A stretch of DNA of 64,000 nt from Lapidilactobacillus luobeiensis (GTDB taxonomy: Bacteria; Bacillota; Bacilli; Lactobacillales; Lactobacillaceae). The DNA is taken from assembly GCF_024345205.1 (NCBI RefSeq), contig NZ_BROC01000013.1, forward strand, positions 1 through 64,000. Reading direction: 5' to 3'. A program made the position numbers and the translations under genes. Shown here one piece after another: positions 58,902-64,000 of this stretch (the stretch's first letter is position 1; every line of letters begins with the position of its first letter). The notes below the pieces were generated by a model, which was not told the DNA's origin, did not search any database, and worked only from the letters and a program-made list of their open reading frames with translations.

Positions 58902-59387
58902 ATGGCAGTTGAAATTGGGTCGAAAGTTACAGGTAAAGTAACTGGGATCACCAACTTCGGAGCATTCGTTGATCTAGGGTCTGGTAAAAGTGGGTTAGTT
59001 CATATCAGTGAGATTTCTAATCAATATGTCAAAGACATTCATGATGTATTAAGTGTCGGCGATGTTGTGACGGTGAAGGTTGTTTCCGAACAAAATGGCA
59101 AGATTGGTCTATCGATCAAGCAAGCAAGCGACGAGCAACCTGTTGCTACCCATGCCAAGCCGGTCCATCATGATCGACCAAGACGCGAACGACGCGAATC
59201 TGAGGGAAATAATAGTAATTGGAAACGCGGCAATAGTAATAATAACGGTGGTCACCAAGGCCATCCAGGTCATCAAGATTTTGACAGTATGCTGTCAGGT
59301 TTTCTTAAGGATAGTGAAGATCGCTTAACGGCGATCAAACGCAATACTGAAGGAAAACGCGGTGGCCGTGGTGGTCGGCGGAGCTGA
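58902..59387 (+). CDS. S1 RNA-binding domain protein (YabR-like)
   Basis: A 161-aa protein with one S1 domain (about 3-75: GSKVTGKVTGITNFGAFVDL, GLVHISEIS) followed by a basic, Asn/Gly/His-rich low-complexity region and an RGGRGGRRS ending, likely RNA-binding. ATG 58902 lies 5 bases after GGGG and further from AAGGAGG; TTG 58893 is less likely. It stands between divIC and tilS as in Bacillus. Long terminator at 59399-59466. Confidence 0.9.
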   Translation: MAVEIGSKVTGKVTGITNFGAFVDLGSGKSGLVHISEISNQYVKDIHDVLSVGDVVTVKVVSEQNGKIGLSIKQASDEQPVATHAKPVHHDRPRRERRESEGNNSNWKRGNSNNNGGHQGHPGHQDFDSMLSGFLKDSEDRLTAIKRNTEGKRGGRGGRRS

Positions 59388-59398
59388 TCCATGATCTC

Positions 59399-59466
59399 GG
59401 GTAAAAATAAGTCGTGACCTACGCTCAATGACGAGCGGGTCAACTTGTTTTTACCCGTTTTTTTAG
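59399..59466 (+). terminator. Long-stem terminator
   Basis: CGGGTAAAAA (59399-59408) pairs with TTTTTACCCG (59450-59459), with inner GTGACC / GGTCA and CGCTC / GAGCG helices, then TTTTTTT. Confidence 0.85.
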
Positions 59467-59496
59467 TCAAAGTTGTGAGGAGGTGGCGGTAAAATC

Positions 59497-60888
59497 GTGC
59501 TAACACTGGAAAGACGATTTGCTGAGCATTGGTCGACGCTAGCGGTCCCACCCCAAGAATCGATCGTGGTTGCTTTCTCTGGTGGGGTTGATTCTGTGGT
59601 ACTGGTGGAATTACTTTTGAGCTTACCAGAAGCGCAACGACCACAGCTCCATTTAGCCTATTTCAATCATTGCTTACGTACTGATAGTGAGCAGGAGGAA
59701 CGTTTTGTAACGCATTTCGCGGAGACACATCAGCTGCCCTTGACCGTGGATTGCTGGCAACGAGTCGCGGCAACGCCGATAACGGAGGCCAGCGCGCGGG
59801 TTGCGCGTTATCGGTTTTTGACGACGGTCTTGCATCAGCAGAACAGCAAGTGGTTATTGACTGCCCATCATCAGGATGATCTCCTTGAAACGCTATTGTT
59901 GCGCTTGATCCGTAGCGGCGGTTTCAATGAATTGCCTGGTCTGCGCACGCAGACCGCTTTTGCGGAAGGTTGGTTGTTGCGTCCGCTGTTGCCCTTTTCT
60001 AAAGCGGAATTACGGGCGCAAGCGCGCCGCCGGCACTGGGCGCACATTGAAGATAGCACGAACCAGACTTTGTTTACGCAGCGGAATCGCTTACGATTGA
60101 ATGTGATCCCACAGTTAAAAGCAGAGAATCCACAAATCTTAACGCATGTTAGTCGTTTTGCCGCAGAAAGTTTGGCGGTCCAAGAGCTGGCCCAGTTGAG
60201 CAATCAGCGAATCATCGCGCAAATGGCATTACGGCACGCAGGTCAGCAACTCAGTGGCGTATTACCTGAAGAATTGGCAAAGCTGTCCATGGTAGCACGT
60301 CAACTGATGTGGCAAGCGTTTTGGCAGCAATATCTACCACGACTGCCTATGCCTAAACAAGGAACGTTGGAAATCTTGGCGCAACTCAGTGGCAGACGGC
60401 AAGGTCATCATCAAGTGGATCTAGGCCATACTTGGCGGTTTGAGCAAGACTATCGCGCTTTTACGATCAGTCAAGTGCCGCTGTCAGCAGAAAATCTAAG
60501 CGGTGCTCATGAGCAGGTGGCTAAACAACAAGTCATCCAGTTGGATCAGTGGCTGGTTTTACCTCAGGGGCGGATCGGGATCTTTACCCGTCCACAAACA
60601 GTTCCGGCCGATCATCAAGAGACGCGGATCTATCTCGAGCAAATGCCAGATCAGTGGATTTTGCGAACGCCCCAGGCTGAGGACCAAGTGATGTTGGCAA
60701 CAGGTCATCACCAAAAATTACGGCGCCGGTTGATCGATCAAAAGGTCCCTTTGCGGTTACGGGAGCGACTCTGGGTGCTCACGGCTGATAAGAAAATCGT
60801 CTGGGTCGAGAATATCTTTAATTATAAATTGTGGAAAGCCCCAGAAACTGCTAAAATCATTTATGTATTGTGGCAACGCAATAGCTGA
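59497..60888 (+). CDS. tilS: tRNA(Ile)-lysidine synthetase
   Basis: Converts C34 to lysidine in the CAU-anticodon tRNA-Ile so it reads AUA; 463 aa. The N-terminal ATP-pyrophosphatase has the P-loop SGGVDS at 28-33 and LTAHHQDDLLETLLLRL; central and C-terminal TilS domains follow. GTG 59497 with GAGGAGGTGG. hpt begins 34 bp after its stop, the usual tilS-hpt-ftsH cluster. Confidence 0.95.
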   Translation: MLTLERRFAEHWSTLAVPPQESIVVAFSGGVDSVVLVELLLSLPEAQRPQLHLAYFNHCLRTDSEQEERFVTHFAETHQLPLTVDCWQRVAATPITEASARVARYRFLTTVLHQQNSKWLLTAHHQDDLLETLLLRLIRSGGFNELPGLRTQTAFAEGWLLRPLLPFSKAELRAQARRRHWAHIEDSTNQTLFTQRNRLRLNVIPQLKAENPQILTHVSRFAAESLAVQELAQLSNQRIIAQMALRHAGQQLSGVLPEELAKLSMVARQLMWQAFWQQYLPRLPMPKQGTLEILAQLSGRRQGHHQVDLGHTWRFEQDYRAFTISQVPLSAENLSGAHEQVAKQQVIQLDQWLVLPQGRIGIFTRPQTVPADHQETRIYLEQMPDQWILRTPQAEDQVMLATGHHQKLRRRLIDQKVPLRLRERLWVLTADKKIVWVENIFNYKLWKAPETAKIIYVLWQRNS

Positions 60889-60922
60889 TCCAAACAAAAT
60901 AACCCAAGTTAAGGAGAACGAG

Positions 60923-61459
60923 ATGCGCGAGGATATTGAAAAAGTCATTGTTTCCCAGGGGGAGATCCAGGAAGCAGTTGCACGACTTGGTCAAGAGCTT
61001 AAGGCCGATTATGTAGGTAAGGTGCCGATCTTTATCTGTATATTGAAAGGGGCGGTGGTCTTTATGACGGATTTGATCCGTGCTTATGACGCCCCAGCCG
61101 AGATCGAATTTATGGACGTTTCCAGTTATGGCGATGCATTTGAATCTAGTGGGGAAGTTCGGATCCTCAAGGATTTGGATATTCCGGTCAACGGCCGTGA
61201 TCTGGTCATTGTTGAAGATATCATTGATACAGGGCGGACCTTGGAAGCTTTGATCAAGTTATTGAAAACACGTGGTGCAAATTCAATCAAGATCTGCTCG
61301 TTTCTCGATAAACCGGCTCGGCGCCTGATCAATGTTCATGTTGACTATACTGGGGTGCAAGTTCCCGATGAGTTCTTGGTCGGCTATGGTTTGGACTATA
61401 AAAATCAGTACCGTAATCTGCCGTATGTGGGCGTTTTGAAACCTAGTATCTATTCGTAA
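60923..61459 (+). CDS. hpt: Hypoxanthine phosphoribosyltransferase
   Basis: Purine salvage: makes IMP or GMP from hypoxanthine or guanine and PRPP; 178 aa. PRPP motif LVIVEDIIDTGRTL and the flexible-loop region DVSSYGDAFESSGE. The frame is open into tilS, but AAGGAGAACG before the ATG at 60923 fixes the start. In Bacillus, Hpt and TilS jointly affect ftsH transcription, and the order is the same here. Confidence 0.95.
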   Translation: MREDIEKVIVSQGEIQEAVARLGQELKADYVGKVPIFICILKGAVVFMTDLIRAYDAPAEIEFMDVSSYGDAFESSGEVRILKDLDIPVNGRDLVIVEDIIDTGRTLEALIKLLKTRGANSIKICSFLDKPARRLINVHVDYTGVQVPDEFLVGYGLDYKNQYRNLPYVGVLKPSIYS

Positions 61460-61488
61460 ATTATTTTGCGATCCACTAGCCTTAGATA

Positions 61489-61518
61489 TTGGTCAAAAAT
61501 GGTCAAATATGATATGAT
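61489..61518 (+). promoter_or_regulatory. ftsH promoter with perfect CtsR operator
   Basis: GGTCAAA (61491-61497), AAT, GGTCAAA (61501-61507) is an exact CtsR heptanucleotide direct repeat (RGTCAAANANRGTCAAA). It overlaps the -35 and spacer of TTGGTC (61489-61494), 18 bp, TATGAT (61513-61518). ftsH should therefore be a CtsR-repressed stress gene. Confidence 0.88.
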
Positions 61519-61567
61519 TACAACATTCGATTATGCTCAACTAATCGATTTATTCAGGAGGTCATAA

Positions 61568-63763
61568 ATGAAAAATAACCGTAATCGTCTATTAAATAGC
61601 GGTTTGTTTTACATTCTGATGTTTGTTGCAATAGTTGCGGGGATTAGTTTCATGTTCAATCGGGGCAATGGCGGCAATACTCAAAATGTAAGTACGACCA
61701 AGTTCGTTACCGAGTTGAAGGCGAATAAAGTCAAGGAATTTACGGTACAGCCTGCCAATGGTGTCTACTCGATCCGTGGTGAGTATAGTAAGCCGATCAC
61801 CAAGAAGACCACTAGTGGTTCTGTTTTTGGTGGCACGACAACGACTGCAATTACTGGCTTTACAACCTCGCTTTTGCCAAATGATGGGTCACTGAAACAG
61901 GTTTCCCAATTGGCGCAAAGCGAAGGGGTGACGATGCATACTCAAGAAGAGTCGCAATCCAGCGTTTGGATCAGCTCACTCTTTATGTTACTGCCGACAA
62001 TCTTACTGTTTGTTTTCTTCTATTTCATGATGAATCAAGCTGGGCAAGGTGGCGGCGGTGGCAACGGCCGTGGTGTTATGAGTTTCGGCAAGACCAAGGC
62101 TAAGCCAGAAGATCCGCAAAAGAATAAAGTACGTTTCTCTGATGTTGCCGGTGCCGAAGAAGAGAAACAAGAATTAGTCGAAGTGGTTGAGTTCCTGAAA
62201 AATCCGAAGAAATTCAATGCTTTGGGCGCGCGGATACCGAAGGGCGTTTTACTCGAAGGCCCTCCTGGCACTGGTAAAACTTTGCTAGCTCGTGCCGTTG
62301 CTGGTGAGGCTGGCGTTCCATTCTTCTCGATCTCTGGTTCTGATTTCGTCGAAATGTTCGTCGGTGTCGGGGCTTCACGGGTTCGTGATCTGTTTGATAA
62401 TGCCAAAAAGAACGCGCCAGCGATCATCTTTATCGATGAGATCGATGCAGTCGGACGCCAACGTGGCGCCGGAATGGGCGGTGGCCATGATGAACGTGAA
62501 CAGACGTTGAACCAGTTGCTGGTCGAAATGGACGGGTTTACTGGCAATGAAGGCGTGATCGTTGTCGCTGCCACGAACCGTTCGGATGTTTTGGACCCTG
62601 CCTTGTTGCGGCCAGGTCGTTTTGACCGTAAGATCTTAGTTGGTCGTCCTGATGTTAAGGGCCGTGAAGCGATTTTAAAGGTCCATGCCAAGAATAAGCC
62701 GTTAGCTGACGATGTCGATTTGAAGGTCATTGCCCAACAGACACCTGGATTTGTCGGTGCCGATCTGGAAAACGTTTTGAACGAAGCGGCTTTGGTCGCT
62801 GCGCGGCGGAATAAAACAAAGATCGACGCTTCGGACGTTGATGAGGCCGAAGACCGTGTGATCGCTGGTCCTGCTAAGCGGGATCGGGTGATCAGCACCA
62901 AAGAACGTAACATGGTGGCTTATCATGAAGCAGGTCATGCCTTAGTCGGTTTGGTCCTAAGCGATTCACGAGTCGTTCGTAAGGTAACGATCGTTCCTCG
63001 AGGACGCGCAGGTGGTTACGCGATCATGTTGCCACGTGATGACCAATTCCTATTGACTAAGAAAGAATTGAATGAACAGATCGTTGGACTGATGGGTGGC
63101 CGGACTGCCGAAGAATTGATTTTTAATTCATTGTCTACTGGCGCATCCAATGACTTTGAGCAGGCTACTCAAATCGCCCGCGGGATGGTGACTCAATATG
63201 GGATGTCCGATCGTTTAGGGACCGTCGCCTTAGAAAGCGAAGGCCAGCCATTCGTTGGCGCTGAGTACGGTCAACGACCACCATACTCTGAAACGACCGC
63301 GGCGGCGATCGATGATGAAGTTCGCGCGATCATTGGCGCTGCTCATGAAGAGGCTCGTGAGATCATCAGCAGCCATCATGAACAACATAAGTTGATCGCA
63401 GAAGCATTGCTGAAATATGAAACTTTGGATGAGAAAGAAATCTTGAGTCTCTTTAAAGAAGGCAAGATGCCAGAGCGTGACAGTAATCTTTACCCTAGTG
63501 AACATGCCCAGACTTTTGAAGAAGCCAAACGGGCTCTGGAGCAAAAGGACGCGCAAACTGATCAGTCCGATAAAGCTACTTCACAACAACCTGATGAAGA
63601 TCAGGGTGAACAGAAGGATCCTGCTGAAAAAGAAGCTCCGCAACCAGAACAGCCAGATGAAACAACGACTGACCATGTGGCTCCAAAGGACACACACGAT
63701 TCGGATGATTCAAAAGATTCAAAAGATTCAAAAGATTCAAAAGATTCAAATGATCCGCAATAA
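61568..63763 (+). CDS. ftsH: ATP-dependent zinc metalloprotease FtsH
   Basis: Hexameric membrane protease that degrades misfolded and regulatory membrane proteins; 731 aa. TM1 about 13-31, extracytoplasmic part to about 135, TM2 about 138-158; AAA domain with Walker A GPPGTGKT at 231-238, [11 protein letters not shown] and the SRH; zinc site HEAGH at 453-457. The tail after about 640 is highly acidic and polar and ends in DSK repeats (9-bp unit GATTCAAAA, 63707-63751). ATG follows AGGAGG. Confidence 0.97.
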   Translation: MKNNRNRLLNSGLFYILMFVAIVAGISFMFNRGNGGNTQNVSTTKFVTELKANKVKEFTVQPANGVYSIRGEYSKPITKKTTSGSVFGGTTTTAITGFTTSLLPNDGSLKQVSQLAQSEGVTMHTQEESQSSVWISSLFMLLPTILLFVFFYFMMNQAGQGGGGGNGRGVMSFGKTKAKPEDPQKNKVRFSDVAGAEEEKQELVEVVEFLKNPKKFNALGARIPKGVLLEGPPGTGKTLLARAVAGEAGVPFFSISGSDFVEMFVGVGASRVRDLFDNAKKNAPAIIFIDEIDAVGRQRGAGMGGGHDEREQTLNQLLVEMDGFTGNEGVIVVAATNRSDVLDPALLRPGRFDRKILVGRPDVKGREAILKVHAKNKPLADDVDLKVIAQQTPGFVGADLENVLNEAALVAARRNKTKIDASDVDEAEDRVIAGPAKRDRVISTKERNMVAYHEAGHALVGLVLSDSRVVRKVTIVPRGRAGGYAIMLPRDDQFLLTKKELNEQIVGLMGGRTAEELIFNSLSTGASNDFEQATQIARGMVTQYGMSDRLGTVALESEGQPFVGAEYGQRPPYSETTAAAIDDEVRAIIGAAHEEAREIISSHHEQHKLIAEALLKYETLDEKEILSLFKEGKMPERDSNLYPSEHAQTFEEAKRALEQKDAQTDQSDKATSQQPDEDQGEQKDPAEKEAPQPEQPDETTTDHVAPKDTHDSDDSKDSKDSKDSKDSNDPQ
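63707..63751 (+). repeat. Five 9-bp tandem repeats in the ftsH tail
   Basis: Four GATTCAAAA units and one GATTCAAAT encode DSK x4 then DSN. A 9-bp unit keeps the frame when copy number changes. Confidence 0.9.
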
Positions 63764-63779
63764 CTGTTAGATGTTGATG

Positions 63780-63815
63780 AGAACCTGAATAGATAAATTC
63801 AGGTTCTTTTATTTT
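63780..63815 (+). terminator. ftsH terminator
   Basis: AGAACCTGAA (63780-63789) pairs perfectly with TTCAGGTTCT (63798-63807), then T-rich. Confidence 0.88.
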
Positions 63816-63943
63816 GACTGATTTTTAGTCAGAATCGTGGCTGGTTTTGGCAAAGGTATCCTAAAAGAAGACATCGCCGCTGGTATTTTTTGTGAAAATA
63901 CGCTAGTATACTAAGTTAGAGTTTTCAGAAATGAGGAATTGAA

Positions 63944-64000
63944 TTGGTAGATCATCTGATTAAAGCAATCACCACGGACGGTGCATTTCGAATGCTAGCG
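63944..64000 (+). CDS. hslO: Hsp33 family redox chaperone (5' fragment)
   Basis: Only 19 codons are in the window. TTG 63944 after GAGGAA gives MVDHLIKAITTDGAFRMLA, which matches the conserved start of Hsp33 (a short acidic start, then KA...DG..R). The position right after ftsH is the standard one in Firmicutes. Hsp33 is a chaperone activated by oxidation of C-terminal zinc-binding cysteines, not visible here. A TATACT lies near 63906. Confidence 0.8.
   Translation, partial: MVDHLIKAITTDGAFRMLA

Noticed and set aside
62035-62913. 292-codon antisense frame inside ftsH
   Set aside because: Long because of ftsH codon bias on the other strand; Ser/Arg/Pro-rich with no domain.

Overview
The window reads as a chromosomal segment of a lactic acid bacterium, family Lactobacillaceae (low-to-mid GC Firmicutes). 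Pointers are a tryptophan T-box before trpS, the block tatD-rnmV-rsmA-veg-ispE-purR-glmU-prs, the ldhL / pth-mfd-rqcP-divIC-yabR-tilS-hpt-ftsH-hslO order, an acidic-tailed RpoE, and cell-wall enzymes of the D-Ala-D-Lac type. Species cannot be fixed from sequence alone. No rRNA, tRNA, prophage, insertion sequence or CRISPR array was seen.

Layout. 1-7100: T-box/trpS, an aminotransferase, a D-2-hydroxyacid dehydrogenase, a LemA/TPM pair and a MATE transporter. 7165-7661: a tandem array of four ~120-bp imperfect palindromes. 7700-11430: a leftward sugar unit (GntR/UTRA regulator, SGNH hydrolase, PTS EIIBC) with a readable control region. 11600-18900: aldo/keto reductase, PEBP protein, a HEXXH protein-sirtuin-chorismate mutase operon, an EamA transporter, an MsmK-type ATPase and a DUF72 protein. 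19000-28400: metG, tatD, rnmV, rsmA, veg, ispE, purR, glmU, prs. 28500-32100: mscL, an HD phosphohydrolase, a LipL-type acyltransferase, a DUF1934 protein. 32100-38100: rpoE, a PadR/DUF1048 module, pyrG with a CTP-type attenuator, murA, rpmE2. 38100-40950: repeat-rich stretch with a giant palindrome, a possible structured RNA, a small unknown gene, a frameshifted Rgg-type regulator and a second repeat array. 40950-48900: ddl, murF, cshA, acpS, alr, a solitary mazF, a DUF7916-like protein. 49000-53300: CBS protein, TrmR-like methyltransferase, L,D-transpeptidase, ldhL. 53700-64000: pth, mfd, rqcP, divIC, yabR, tilS, hpt, ftsH, start of hslO.

How genes fit together. The cell-wall genes tell one story: Alr supplies D-Ala; Ddl carries Phe261, the D-Ala-D-Lac signature; MurF adds the depsipeptide; MurA has Asp in place of the fosfomycin-reactive Cys; a D-2-hydroxyacid dehydrogenase in the same window could supply D-lactate or a related acid. 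This predicts intrinsic vancomycin and fosfomycin resistance. Stress and metabolic control is legible in DNA: a perfect CtsR box at ftsH, cre-like sites at the PTS operon, msmK and ldhL, a candidate PurBox at purR, and G-stutter attenuation at pyrG.

The least ordinary element is the dispersed ~120-bp palindromic repeat family. It has at least two tandem arrays plus reversed solo copies, paired-arm covariation between subtypes, and one visibly chimeric unit.
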